Shown here piece after piece: positions 8,771-17,472 of a stretch of DNA of 64,000 nt (position 1 is the first letter of the stretch; each line of letters starts with the position of its first letter). Source of the DNA: Litorivita pollutaquae (lineage in GTDB: Bacteria > Pseudomonadota > Alphaproteobacteria > Rhodobacterales > Rhodobacteraceae). Below the pieces are notes generated by a model. The model had not been told where the DNA came from. It searched no databases and saw only the letters and a list, made by a program, of their open reading frames with translations. The stretch lies in NCBI RefSeq assembly GCF_003205515.1, contig NZ_KZ826490.1:36391-100390 (forward strand), in the 5' to 3' direction. A program made the translations under genes and the position numbers.

Positions 8771-11140
8771 ATGGCCGCCAAAACTGAAACTGTGGTATCT
8801 GAAGTACACCCAACTGATAGAGCCAAGTCAGAAACATGTGCAAGTGAACATGCCTGCTGTGGAGGAAGCCATTCACACGAAGAGTTTGGTCCCGTGCCAC
8901 AAGATGGAGCGGGCCGGAGTTTTCAGGTCAGCGGTCTTGATTGCGCAGAAGAAGTGGCGATCCTCAACAAGGTCGTTGGACCGAAAGTGGGCGGGGCGGA
9001 GCACCTGGCATTCGATGTCATCAACGGACGCATGATCATACTCCACAGCGCTGCCGCAGTGTCGGATGGAGAGATCACTCAACTGGTTGCGACCACGGGT
9101 ATGAGCGCAAAACCCTGGGATGCCGAGAACGCTTCGGAGGATCAAGCTGCGCATCTTGCCCGTCAGCGCCTGTTCACAATGCTGAGCGGAGGCTTTTGGG
9201 CGGCAGGATTTCTGTATCACATCGCAGAAACCGGGATGGGCGGTGCGATCGGTCTCTTTTCCGGCCATGGAGAAGCAGTGATGCCTTTGGTCGAAGCGGG
9301 GCTTTTTGCTATCGCGATCCTGGCTGGCGTTTGGCTTGTCGCCCCGAAGGCGTGGTCATCCGCGCGGCGCGTATCGCCCGACATGAACCTCTTGATGGTG
9401 GTCGCTGTGGCCGGGGCTATCGGCCTTGGCGAGTTTTTCGAGGCGGCAACGGTCGCGTTCTTCTTCTCTCTCTCGCTGTACCTTGAAAGCTGGAGTGTCG
9501 GGCGGGCGCGGAACGCTGTCTCGGCTTTGCTCGACCTAGCGCCACCTACTGCAAGGGTTGTCTACGAAGATGGTTCTGAAGCAGATGTTCCGGCGTCAGC
9601 CGTCGCCATCGATGCACATTTCGTGGTGCGTGGCGGGGACCGCATTCCATTGGACGGGCAAGTGATCGAAGGCGCCGGGGCCGTTGATCAAGCCCCGATC
9701 ACTGGCGAAAGCGCATTGGTGCCGAAGGAGCCGGGTGACGAGGTCTATGCGGGCACGATCAATGGCGAGGGCACGCTGACGGTACGCGCGACCAGGGCGG
9801 CCTCCGACACGGTGCTCGCCAAGATCATCCGCATGGTAGGCGACGCCCACACCCGCCGCGCGCCCGTGGAGCAATGGGTGGCGAAATTTGCGCGCGTCTA
9901 TACGCCCATCGTGATGGCGCTCGCCATTGCCGTCGCGATGCTGCCACCGCTCGTATTTGGTGGAGCCTGGGATGACTGGTTCTACAACGCCCTCGTCCTT
10001 CTGGTGATCGCCTGCCCTTGTGCGCTGGTCATTTCGACGCCCGTGTCCATCGTCGCCGCGCTCACAGCCTCGGCCCGCGCCGGGGTGCTGATCAAGGGCG
10101 GTGCTTATGTCGAAGCTCCGGGACGCACTTCAGCCTTGGCCATGGACAAGACCGGTACGATCACCATCGGCGAGCCTGAAGTTGCTGCAATGTATCCGCT
10201 AGGGAATGCGTCGACGCAGGATCTGATGGGCGTAGCGGCGGCGCTTGAAGCGCGATCCTCCCACCCGTTAGCGCGCGCTATCCTTGTACGTGCAGAAGTC
10301 GACGGCCTTGATGTATCCGCGGCGGACGATACGCGGACCGTACCGGGGCGTGGGCTTGAAGGCAGGGTACAGGATCGGGCGGTCTGGCTCGGCTCTGACC
10401 GGTTCGCCGAGGAAAAAGGGCTTGGAAGTGCCATTCCGACAGACCTTCGGCACCGTATCGAAGTTGCCGGTAGTACGTTGGTGGCTGTTGGTGATGCAAA
10501 TGGGGTGATGGGTATTCTGGAACTGCGCGACCGCATCCGCCCCGACGCCAAGGGAATCGTGGCTCGTCTGCATGCGCAGGGCGTGAAAACCATCGTCATG
10601 CTGACGGGCGACAATGAACGCACCGCGCGCGCGGTCGCGACAGAGGTCGGCATCGACGAGGTGCGCGCGGAGCTTCTGCCCGAGGACAAGGTGACGGCCA
10701 TCGAAGACCTGGTCGAAGCGCACGATATGGTGGCCATGATTGGCGATGGCGTAAACGATGCCCCCGCCATGGCGCGGGCCCACTATGCTATCGCCATGGG
10801 CGCGGTTGGTTCCGACGCGGCCATCGAGACGGCGGACATTGCCTTGATGACTGATGACATTGGCAGGGTGCCCTGGCTCATAGGCCATTCCCGCCGTGCG
10901 ATGTCGATCATCCGTCAAAACATCGCAACCTCGCTGGCAACCAAGGCCGTTTTCGTGGTGGCGACAGCGTTTGGGATGGCATCGATGTGGGGGGCCATTG
11001 CCGCAGATGTTGGCGTGTCACTGCTGGTTGTCGCAAATGCGCTCAGGCTGTTAAACGGACACCACGCGGAGACTCCGCCCAAAGGCGGTGACCGCGTCGG
11101 CGACAGACTGGCCGAAGGTGCTTTGGCGCACGGCCATTGA
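8771..11140 (+). CDS. cadA: Zn/Cd/Pb-exporting P1B-type ATPase
   Basis: A 789-residue heavy-metal efflux pump of the inner membrane. Visible in order: a Cys/His-rich tail (CCGGSHSH, residues 29-36), a degenerate heavy-metal-binding domain (SGLDCAEEVA, about 54-62), and paired membrane helices. Then come the TGES actuator motif (311-314), the transmembrane metal site CPC (415-417), DKTGT with the phosphorylated Asp 459, SSHPLA, and GDGVND. The CPC motif and N-terminal cysteines fit the ZntA/CadA class (Zn, Cd, Pb). The domain has one Cys instead of CxxC, followed by acidic residues. The C-terminus ends in HGH. A MerR-type promoter lies directly upstream. Confidence 0.93.
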   Translation: MAAKTETVVSEVHPTDRAKSETCASEHACCGGSHSHEEFGPVPQDGAGRSFQVSGLDCAEEVAILNKVVGPKVGGAEHLAFDVINGRMIILHSAAAVSDGEITQLVATTGMSAKPWDAENASEDQAAHLARQRLFTMLSGGFWAAGFLYHIAETGMGGAIGLFSGHGEAVMPLVEAGLFAIAILAGVWLVAPKAWSSARRVSPDMNLLMVVAVAGAIGLGEFFEAATVAFFFSLSLYLESWSVGRARNAVSALLDLAPPTARVVYEDGSEADVPASAVAIDAHFVVRGGDRIPLDGQVIEGAGAVDQAPITGESALVPKEPGDEVYAGTINGEGTLTVRATRAASDTVLAKIIRMVGDAHTRRAPVEQWVAKFARVYTPIVMALAIAVAMLPPLVFGGAWDDWFYNALVLLVIACPCALVISTPVSIVAALTASARAGVLIKGGAYVEAPGRTSALAMDKTGTITIGEPEVAAMYPLGNASTQDLMGVAAALEARSSHPLARAILVRAEVDGLDVSAADDTRTVPGRGLEGRVQDRAVWLGSDRFAEEKGLGSAIPTDLRHRIEVAGSTLVAVGDANGVMGILELRDRIRPDAKGIVARLHAQGVKTIVMLTGDNERTARAVATEVGIDEVRAELLPEDKVTAIEDLVEAHDMVAMIGDGVNDAPAMARAHYAIAMGAVGSDAAIETADIALMTDDIGRVPWLIGHSRRAMSIIRQNIATSLATKAVFVVATAFGMASMWGAIAADVGVSLLVVANALRLLNGHHAETPPKGGDRVGDRLAEGALAHGH

Positions 11141-11201
11141 ACGGGCTGGCACAGCACGCTAGTGTCAAGTTTGAAAAACCTCATGAAAGAGGCATTGAGC
11201 A

Positions 11202-11711
11202 GTGAATTTTCGAGTTACACGTCGCACAATCCTCCTGGGAGCTCTGGCGACAATTCTTTCTGGATGTGCAAACAAATTCCGCACTTACAGGGGGCCGGAG
11301 GTGACCCGGGTGCGGGTCTACAAGGGGCAGCGCATGATTGTCCTTGATGGACCAGAGGGTGTTTTGCGCACTATCCCAATGGGCCTTGGCTTTGCGCCTG
11401 AGGGTCACAAGCAATTCGAAGGGGACGGGCGCACGCCAGAAGGATCATACGTGATTGACAGGCGAAATCCCGAAAGCCTGTTTCATCTTTCCATCGGGAT
11501 CTCGTACCCGAACGAGGCGGATATCGCATACGCAAAGGCTCAGGGCCGTTCCCCTGGTGGAGATATTTTCATCCATGGGGGGCCGCGCCCTGGCATTGAC
11601 CCGACAAACAAGCGCGACTGGACGGCCGGATGCATTGCCGTTTCGGATCGGGAGATAGAAGATATCTATGCAATGGTGAAGAACGGGACACCTATTGATA
11701 TCTACTCATAA
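11202..11711 (+). CDS. Lipoprotein L,D-transpeptidase (YkuD domain)
   Basis: A 169-residue protein with a twin-Arg-like start and a lipobox (LATILSGC, Cys 22), followed by a YkuD domain ending in FIHGG...RDWTAGCIAVSD with catalytic His and Cys. This short ErfK/YbiS-type form acts on peptidoglycan from the membrane. The start is GTG 11202, 62 bp after the cadA stop and in the same direction, so it could be read through from the cadA promoter. No family-type operator of its own is convincing. About 240 bp of apparently empty sequence follow before the convergent gene. Confidence 0.88.
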   Translation: MNFRVTRRTILLGALATILSGCANKFRTYRGPEVTRVRVYKGQRMIVLDGPEGVLRTIPMGLGFAPEGHKQFEGDGRTPEGSYVIDRRNPESLFHLSIGISYPNEADIAYAKAQGRSPGGDIFIHGGPRPGIDPTNKRDWTAGCIAVSDREIEDIYAMVKNGTPIDIYS

Positions 11712-11951
11712 CCGAATTTGTCTGGAAACGGTGGCGGCTGTGCTTCTCAAAAAAACTGTTGTCGGTGCGGCAGACTGACAGTTTCAAGGTAGACTGATCA
11801 AACCGAAGAACACAGGTAATGAGCAAGATAGGCGAACCCCAGTTCAGTGGGTCTGGCGAACGATGAATGGTAGGGAAAGCTCTTCGAATGGCACTACGAA
11901 ACTGAAAACGCTGCGAAATCTGAATTTTCCGACCTTCCTTGATCAAAATCG

Positions 11952-12695
11952 TCACGAAAACCGCTTTTGTAAAACCGAATTTAGACCTTCGAACAGCAGC
12001 ACAAGAGCGATGATGGCAAGCGTGACAGTTGCAGCTTTGTCGTATTGGAACGAACGCACGTAAGTCTGAACGTACAGACCGATGCCCCCGGCGCCAACGA
12101 TACCTAAGATCAAGCTTTCGCGGAGGTTCAGTTCAAAGCGGAAGACAGTGTCGCGGAGCACAACTGGTGCCATCTGTGGCCAGATCGCCCACCGCAATAA
12201 TTGCGCTCGGCTGGCACCTGCGCTTTCCAATGCAGCAAGTGGTGCGGCACCGACATTGTCGATTGCTTCAGCATAGAATTTGGCCAGCATGCCGGTGGCA
12301 TGAAAAGTGATTGCAAGAATACCGGGCAGTGGGCCCAGCCCGACTGCCCCCACCATCAGCATCGCCACCAAGATCAGCGGAATCGACCGGATCACTGCCA
12401 GCAGCGCACGTACCGGGCGCCAGATGGCTGCGGGTACAAGGGTCTCAGACGCAAGTACAGCCAGCCCCGCCGACAGGACGACCGCAAACAGCGTCCCAAG
12501 AATGGCGATTCTCAGTGTCTCGGTTAGGCCTGTAAGGACTTCCGGCCAGACAGAAAGGTCCGGTGGTATCATCCGGCCTAGAAATTCTGCTAGCCTCGGA
12601 CCCGCTCCGGGCAGTTTTTCCAAGCCGATGTCAGCGTTTCCTGCAGCCCACAGCACAGCAAGCCCGAGTACCATCCAAACCAAGATCCGGCTCAT
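11952..12695 (-). CDS. phnE: PhnE-type ABC transporter permease
   Basis: A 247-residue inner-membrane permease with about six helices and the cytoplasmic EAA-like loop (ALESAGASRAQLLRWAIWPQMAPV) that contacts the ATPase. Similarity is to PhnE permeases of phosphonate/phosphite ABC importers. Its GTG/ATG start region abuts the stop of the ATPase gene, so the operon runs 16175 to 11952 (di-heme protein, PhnD-, PhnC-, PhnE-like). No C-P lyase or phosphonate catabolic genes lie nearby, and the operon is divergent from an mntR gene. A phosphonate substrate is therefore doubtful. Confidence 0.88.
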   Translation of the reverse strand: MSRILVWMVLGLAVLWAAGNADIGLEKLPGAGPRLAEFLGRMIPPDLSVWPEVLTGLTETLRIAILGTLFAVVLSAGLAVLASETLVPAAIWRPVRALLAVIRSIPLILVAMLMVGAVGLGPLPGILAITFHATGMLAKFYAEAIDNVGAAPLAALESAGASRAQLLRWAIWPQMAPVVLRDTVFRFELNLRESLILGIVGAGGIGLYVQTYVRSFQYDKAATVTLAIIALVLLFEGLNSVLQKRFS

Positions 12696-13465
12696 CAGCT
12701 CACCACCCGCAATCCGTCACCAGGTACTGTTCCATGGTACAAATCGCTGATGTCATCGTTGCCGACCATCGCGGAGGGCTTGTCAAACAGCACCGCGCCC
12801 GCGCGCAATCCAACGATACGGTCGGCAAAGCGCCGCGAAAGCTCTGGCTGATGCGAACTGAAGACTACAGCGATGCCGCGATTTCGCGCTGTGTTGGTGA
12901 TCAGTTCCAGAATGCGTTCGGCGTGGGCTGGATCGAGGTTGCTGACCGGTTCATCCGCCAGTATCAACTCAGGCTCCTGCGCCAGGCAGCGGGCGATGGC
13001 CACTCGCTGGCGCTGACCACCTGAAAGCTGATCTGCACGGCGCTGTGCCAACTCCGTTAGGCCGGTGTCCTCCAGCGCGATGGTCGTCTTGAGGTGATCC
13101 TGCGCACCGTATCGCCCCCAAAGCGACGGCCAGAGGCGCATTCGCCCCAGCCGCCCGTTCATCGCATTCTGGTAAACGCTCTGCCGGTCAACCAGGGCGA
13201 ACTCCTGAAAGATGAAGCCAGTCTCTAGCCGGGTTTTTCGTTCTGGTGCCCGATCATTTGGAAGCCGGTTGCCCAGTACCTCAGCCCGACCGCGCCATCC
13301 CCGGACCCGCCCATCCAGCAAGGCCAGCAGGGTCGACTTGCCGGCGCCCGAAGGCCCCAGCAAGGCCACACATTCCCCCGGTGCCACCTGCAGCGACACA
13401 TCCTGCAGGGCCTCAGCGTCGTCAAAGCAATGCGACACAGCATGGAGGGCAAGCGCTTGGGTCAT
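12695..13465 (-). CDS. phnC: PhnC-type ABC transporter ATPase
   Basis: A 256-residue ABC ATPase with Walker A GPSGAGKST (about residues 38-46), Q-loop FIFQEF, signature LSGGQRQRVAIAR, Walker B LILADEP and the switch His in SSHQPE. It energises the PhnE-like permease. It overlaps the PhnD-like gene by 4 bp and meets the permease gene end-to-start, so the three are co-translated. The family call is by overall sequence resemblance to PhnC. Confidence 0.9.
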   Translation of the reverse strand: MTQALALHAVSHCFDDAEALQDVSLQVAPGECVALLGPSGAGKSTLLALLDGRVRGWRGRAEVLGNRLPNDRAPERKTRLETGFIFQEFALVDRQSVYQNAMNGRLGRMRLWPSLWGRYGAQDHLKTTIALEDTGLTELAQRRADQLSGGQRQRVAIARCLAQEPELILADEPVSNLDPAHAERILELITNTARNRGIAVVFSSHQPELSRRFADRIVGLRAGAVLFDKPSAMVGNDDISDLYHGTVPGDGLRVVS

Positions 13466-14322
13466 TTTAGATAGCCGTAACGGCGTGCCATCTGCCTGAC
13501 CCCGTCATAGACCTTGGGATCTGCTGCCACATAGCCGTCTGGGCCGTAGAGATAGGCCAGCAAATACTGGTTCTCAGCCTGGTTCAGGCGCAGCATGGCA
13601 TCCACGAAGCGGGCCTGCAAGGCCGCATCTAGACCAGGCCGGGCAATGATGGCATGGCTGGGGATCTGCGCGCTTTCGCCCAGCACCCTGACCTCGGCCT
13701 GCTGCTCAGGCGTCAGATAAAGATCGGCATACTGGCTGGCACCCGCAGCATCCACTAACCCGTTGGCCATAGCCTGCATTGCCTGCTGATAACCACCGGC
13801 AAAGAACTTCTGGCCAAAGAACCGGTCCGCATCGCCTGCATCCGCAACGAGTCCTTCGCGCACAAACAGGTCGAGCGGATAGAGATAGCCGGACTCCGAC
13901 ACCGGATCGGCAAAGGCAATGTCACGGCCCTGCAGGTCGGCCAGCGTCTCGATGCCGCTGTCCTTGCGCACAAACACCCGGCCCGAATAGCTCGGCTGGC
14001 CGCGGTAAACCTCGGACAGAAGTGGCACCGCCCCGATCTGGTCTTCTGCCAGCACAAAGGGCAAGGCACCCATGAAGGAGATATCGGCATCACCATTGCG
14101 CAATGCCTCAACTGCCGCAGCATGATCAAAGGTAACAAAGCCGGTGACTGGAACCTCCAACTGCTGGGACAGCCAGGCAGTGATCGCCTCGATATCCCCC
14201 AACAGCTTCTCTGGGTTTTCTTGCGGAATGAAGGCGAGTTTCAGTGCCTCTTCCGCAGAGGCAGTTGCTGGCACTGTTAGGGCGGCAGCGACAGTGGTCA
14301 AAAAGGTACGGCGCGACAGCAT
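13462..14322 (-). CDS. phnD: PhnD-type periplasmic substrate-binding protein
   Basis: A 286-residue binding protein with a Tat-like signal (SRRTFLTTVAAALTVPATASA). Its type 2 periplasmic binding fold shows hallmarks of the PhnD family: an early LAFIPQENPEKLL, FVTFDHAAAVEALRNGDADISFMG, and SYSGRVFVRKDSGI. It delivers ligand to the PhnCE-like transporter. Its ATG overlaps the TGA of the upstream di-heme gene. Substrate is unknown; the link to MntR and a di-heme protein argues for a metal or metal-complex ligand, or for a redox-related one. Confidence 0.88.
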   Translation of the reverse strand: MLSRRTFLTTVAAALTVPATASAEEALKLAFIPQENPEKLLGDIEAITAWLSQQLEVPVTGFVTFDHAAAVEALRNGDADISFMGALPFVLAEDQIGAVPLLSEVYRGQPSYSGRVFVRKDSGIETLADLQGRDIAFADPVSESGYLYPLDLFVREGLVADAGDADRFFGQKFFAGGYQQAMQAMANGLVDAAGASQYADLYLTPEQQAEVRVLGESAQIPSHAIIARPGLDAALQARFVDAMLRLNQAENQYLLAYLYGPDGYVAADPKVYDGVRQMARRYGYLK

Positions 14323-16175
14323 CAGAACATCCTCTCATCAATCTCGGCTTGCATGGTTTTGAAAGCGTCCCACTGGAGGCTCGCCTCAGCCCAGTCGCCA
14401 GCGGCGCTGGCATCGCCAACTGCCTGAAGAATTGCGGCAAATCGGTAGATTTCTGGCTTAGCGTTTTGATTGATCATAACGCTCGCATCTGCCGCCAGAT
14501 CCGGTGCAACAGTATCAATCAATACGGCGATGTTCTCCGCATCCCGCATCGGGATCAGTGTGTCCAGCGTCGAAGCAAAAGTGGTAAGCTCTTCCCACGA
14601 CAGGCGGAACACGCTGTCTCGGCCTTCAAAGCGCTGGTAGGGCTCCTCACCATCTCCTACCGCGCGCAGATAGGCAGTTAAATCGGCGCGCTGTTCCGCA
14701 TCCAAGCCCAGATCCTTGGTATCGTTGAACCAGTCTACAACCCCCGCTAGGGTCGCCAGCGATCCGTCATGCATGTAGGGCGCGGTGAAGTTGACATTGC
14801 GCAATGTGGGCGTTTCGAATGGGGTTGCGGTGCCGCCCGGGAACGGCGGCTCGGCCGAGCCAATGTCATAGGTCTGCCCATCTCGGAAAAACCGGTCCGG
14901 GGTGTGGCAGGAGGCGCAGGACCTGTCGCCAAGCCCGGCAAATTCGGTATTGAACAGTACCTCACCGCGTTTCGCAGCCTCAGAGGCCTTGTCAGTCAGC
15001 CGCCCGGCCTCGTCTATCTGTGGGTTGGGCAGAAAGTCAAAGGCGCGCAAGTAGGCGACCATCGCATCGAGTTGGAACGGCGTTGGCTCCGCTCCGGCAA
15101 ACTCGGTCACGATCACATTGCGTACAAAACTGCGCAGGCTCGGCTCGCGCCCATCACGCCCGTAAGGCGCTGTAAAGCGGATGCCTCGCATTGACGGCGT
15201 ATCCAGGTGATCGTCTTCCCGGTCATTGAACATCGGATTGAAGAAGGAGCTGTCCACATCCATCCCGCCAGCATGGCTAGAGAGGCCGGGGATAAAGAAA
15301 TCCCGGTTCACATCGGACCGGTTGTGGCAAGTTGAACAGGCAATGCCCAGGTCACGTGCTGGGGAACCAAAGATTTCAGGGCTGTCGAACAGCATGTCGC
15401 CATAGGCCACAAGCGGCAGGTTGGCCTCATCCTCGCCAGCCTCTTCAAACTGGAGCACCAGCCGGGGTAGCTCGCGCTGATCAGCAATATTGGAGCCCGG
15501 TGGGAGTGTGGCGGGCAACACTACCGGCGTACCGGAGCGCACTGCGCTCTCCGGTGCCGGGGTCAGCTTGCCACGTTCGACAAAAACGGAGGGCAGATAG
15601 TTTGTCTCAATGTACTCCACGATAACTTTTTGCGCCTCAGCAAATCGCGCCACATTCGGGTCTTGAGCGCCATTGTTCAAAATACCGGTGCTACCCAGAG
15701 AAGAATTCAGAACCAGCCAGGCGCGACCTAGGTCGTGTGCGGCCTGCTTGTCCGCCGCCAGGATGCCGTCCTCGAACGCGCGGTACAAGGCCGCAGACTG
15801 CGCAACCTCAAATGCGGCTTCAGGCTGGCCAAGTGTCGCCTCGGCTGCCTCTAGGTGCTGCAGAATACCTTTGGCCAATGCCGTTGTAATGGCAGCAAAC
15901 AGGGCCTGTCGGTCTTCCGCAGCCAGCGCTGCACGAATGTTCTGGGCGTCGCTATCCGATACCCGTGACAGTGCCTCCACCGCAACTGCGCTGCCGGGTG
16001 CCGGAGCAGTCCAATTGTTTTCAATCTTCTCCCAGGGAACGGGTGTCAAGTTCGCCATGAATAGGCTCAGCCGGTAGGCTGCGGCCCGAGGTGCCCAAGG
16101 GGCTTCTTCAATGGCAGTGGCCCCCACACTAAGCGGAAGCAGGCCAATCAAGGCAGATGCAATCAGGTGTTTCAT
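14322..16175 (-). CDS. Di-heme cytochrome c peroxidase/MauG-family protein
   Basis: A 617-residue exported protein with a signal peptide (ASALIGLLPLSVGATA). The first part (about residues 25-200) is helical and resembles an imelysin/peptidase-like all-helical domain. The second half contains two c-type haem sites, CSTCH and CASCH, in a di-heme peroxidase/MauG-type domain with TPSMRGIRFTAPYGRDG and TPTLRNVNFTAPYMHDG repeats. It is longer than classical CcpA peroxidases (about 330 residues) because of that N-terminal region. First gene of the operon and divergent from mntR. It may reduce peroxide or carry out a metal-linked oxidation. Confidence 0.85.
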   Translation of the reverse strand: MKHLIASALIGLLPLSVGATAIEEAPWAPRAAAYRLSLFMANLTPVPWEKIENNWTAPAPGSAVAVEALSRVSDSDAQNIRAALAAEDRQALFAAITTALAKGILQHLEAAEATLGQPEAAFEVAQSAALYRAFEDGILAADKQAAHDLGRAWLVLNSSLGSTGILNNGAQDPNVARFAEAQKVIVEYIETNYLPSVFVERGKLTPAPESAVRSGTPVVLPATLPPGSNIADQRELPRLVLQFEEAGEDEANLPLVAYGDMLFDSPEIFGSPARDLGIACSTCHNRSDVNRDFFIPGLSSHAGGMDVDSSFFNPMFNDREDDHLDTPSMRGIRFTAPYGRDGREPSLRSFVRNVIVTEFAGAEPTPFQLDAMVAYLRAFDFLPNPQIDEAGRLTDKASEAAKRGEVLFNTEFAGLGDRSCASCHTPDRFFRDGQTYDIGSAEPPFPGGTATPFETPTLRNVNFTAPYMHDGSLATLAGVVDWFNDTKDLGLDAEQRADLTAYLRAVGDGEEPYQRFEGRDSVFRLSWEELTTFASTLDTLIPMRDAENIAVLIDTVAPDLAADASVMINQNAKPEIYRFAAILQAVGDASAAGDWAEASLQWDAFKTMQAEIDERMF

Positions 16176-16192
16176 GGTTCAGTCTATAATTA

Positions 16193-16206
16193 TTAGCCTT
16201 GGCTAA
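16193..16206. promoter_or_regulatory. MntR-box-like inverted repeat
   Basis: A perfect 14-bp inverted repeat, TTAGCC-TT-GGCTAA, lies 18 bp from the start of the di-heme gene and about 107 bp from mntR. It resembles the central part of known MntR boxes (ATAGC...GCTAT) with the same CCTT-type spacer. It sits where it could repress the operon and possibly mntR itself when Mn(II) is plentiful. The flanks are AT-rich, as for a promoter. Confidence 0.65.
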
Positions 16207-16312
16207 GTTTTGTAGAAAAGTCTATGTCATTGTCAAGGCCCGCGTCGCTGGTGCATACACAATAAGGCGCGGCAAGCAGGGTTCCGCACCAGCAATAGAC
16301 ACCGAGAGCAGA

Positions 16313-16762
16313 ATGACCGATCAGAAACCACAACTATTCGGACGTAAACCTGACGACCAGGTGAGCGGTTTCGAGGCAGCCCGCGCCGCCCGACAAAGCG
16401 AAGTTGTGGAGGATTATGTCGAGCTGATCGCGGAGCTGATTCACCAGAACGGTTCAGCGAGGCCCGTGGAGATTGCCGAGCGGCTCGGCGTGACCCAGCC
16501 CACTGTGTCCAAGAACCTGACCCGGCTTAAACGCGAGGGCTTCATTGTGCAGGAACCTTACCGATCAATACGCCTAACGGATGCTGGGCGGCGATTGGCC
16601 GAGGCTTGTCGAAAGCGGCACCGAATTGTTGTGGAGTTCCTTATCGCCCTGGGTATTTCCAAAGACGTGGCCGAGCACGATGCTGAAGGTATCGAGCATC
16701 ATGTAAGCGAAGAGACGCTTCGCGTATTCAAGGATTTTTCACAGAGTAAAATGAGCCGATAG
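16313..16762 (+). CDS. mntR: MntR-type manganese-responsive repressor
   Basis: A 149-residue DtxR/MntR family protein with an N-terminal winged helix (RPVEIAERLGVTQPTVSKNLTRLKREGFI) and a short dimerisation domain that carries the metal ligands, seen in EHDAEGIEHHVSEET. It lacks the C-terminal SH3 domain of DtxR, as MntR does. ATG 16313 is chosen; an in-frame extension to 16199 would run through the operator. It is divergent from the di-heme/PhnDCE-type operon and probably its regulator. Confidence 0.88.
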   Translation: MTDQKPQLFGRKPDDQVSGFEAARAARQSEVVEDYVELIAELIHQNGSARPVEIAERLGVTQPTVSKNLTRLKREGFIVQEPYRSIRLTDAGRRLAEACRKRHRIVVEFLIALGISKDVAEHDAEGIEHHVSEETLRVFKDFSQSKMSR

Positions 16763-16848
16763 CGAGTTGGTTCATGCTATTGCCATTTGCCATAATGATG
16801 CGCTCAGGGGAGGATTGCATTCGATCCTGACATGCAAACCATGGCAAT

Positions 16849-16869
16849 GCAGGGGCGCAAGGCCCCTGC
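16849..16869. terminator. GC-rich hairpin between convergent genes
   Basis: A perfect 8-bp stem GCAGGGGC/GCCCCTGC with a 5-base loop lies between mntR (plus) and the His-rich gene (minus). There is no good T-run on either strand, so it is a weak bidirectional terminator candidate. Confidence 0.45.
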
Positions 16870-16900
16870 GACCGAAGTTCAGTCAAGATCTGAGTTTTGC

Positions 16901-17404
16901 TCAGGAGCCGTCATCGTCTGCTTGAACGATTAGTTTGGCCTCGACGGGCAAGCCCCCAACCATTAGCGGGCTGTGGCTGTTGCCATTGAGGGAAACTTTT
17001 ATCTCAACGTCGCCATCCGGCAGTGATGGGAGGTGTATCCAGTTGGCATAAAGGCGCCCCAGCTTTTCGCCGTTGATATAGACATGCGCGTGACCTTCAC
17101 CAAGTATTTCCTCAGTAGAGGCATTCTCAGGAGAAAATCGGAAGTTTTGCGGTGTCACGTGCAAGTTCCAACCTGCCATCGGATCTTTAATCATCTTGAT
17201 CGCCACGCTGGGGGCATTGCTGTCGGCCGGTAAGTTAGTGACAGCAGAGTGGTCATGGGCTGCCATCTCCGCATTGCTACCATGTTGAGACGGGTCAGCA
17301 TGGTCGTGGCTGTCAAAGGTGCTGCCGCTGCCGGCCGCGATCACAAAGCCGACGCCGCCGCCAAAAATCAGCCCGATGGCGAAGAGAGCGAGTGAACGGG
17401 ACAT
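16901..17404 (-). CDS. His-rich exported protein, candidate metal chaperone
   Basis: A 167-residue protein with one N-terminal signal/anchor (ALFAIGLIFGGGVGFVIA), a His/Asp-rich linker (residues about 32-55, with HDH, HAD and HDH clusters) and a beta-rich C-terminal domain with GEGHAHVYINGEKLGRLY and NGNSHSPL. I do not recognise a named family. It follows cbtB-cbtA in the same direction, 68 bp after cbtA, separated only by a hairpin. It is probably the third gene of the riboswitch-controlled cobalt module. Metal binding in the periplasm is inferred from the histidines. RBS AGGAGGA is strong. Confidence 0.7.
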   Translation of the reverse strand: MSRSLALFAIGLIFGGGVGFVIAAGSGSTFDSHDHADPSQHGSNAEMAAHDHSAVTNLPADSNAPSVAIKMIKDPMAGWNLHVTPQNFRFSPENASTEEILGEGHAHVYINGEKLGRLYANWIHLPSLPDGDVEIKVSLNGNSHSPLMVGGLPVEAKLIVQADDDGS

Positions 17405-17430
17405 TTTGTCCTCCTCAATAAATGAAAGCT

Positions 17431-17452
17431 CCCGCCGGCGGTGACCGGCGGG
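17431..17452 (-). terminator. Hairpin between cbtA and the His-rich gene
   Basis: A perfect 8-bp stem CCCGCCGG/CCGGCGGG with a 6-base loop lies between the cbtA stop and the next RBS. The minus strand continues with AGCTTTC, a poor T-run, so this may be a partial terminator or processing site that tunes expression of the downstream gene. Confidence 0.5.
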
Positions 17453-17472
17453 AAAGCAATAGAGGAAAGGAA

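Noticed and set aside
11161..11201. A fifth MerR-type operator before the second L,D-transpeptidase
   Set aside because: TTGAAA and a CCTC/GAGG pair are present, but the core lacks the AG..(A/G)CT pattern and the dyad length differs.
11952..14322. Phosphonate uptake as the obvious role of the PhnCDE-like transporter
   Set aside because: No phosphonate-degrading or Pho-type genes nearby, and the operon is divergent from mntR; the names are kept only as family labels.
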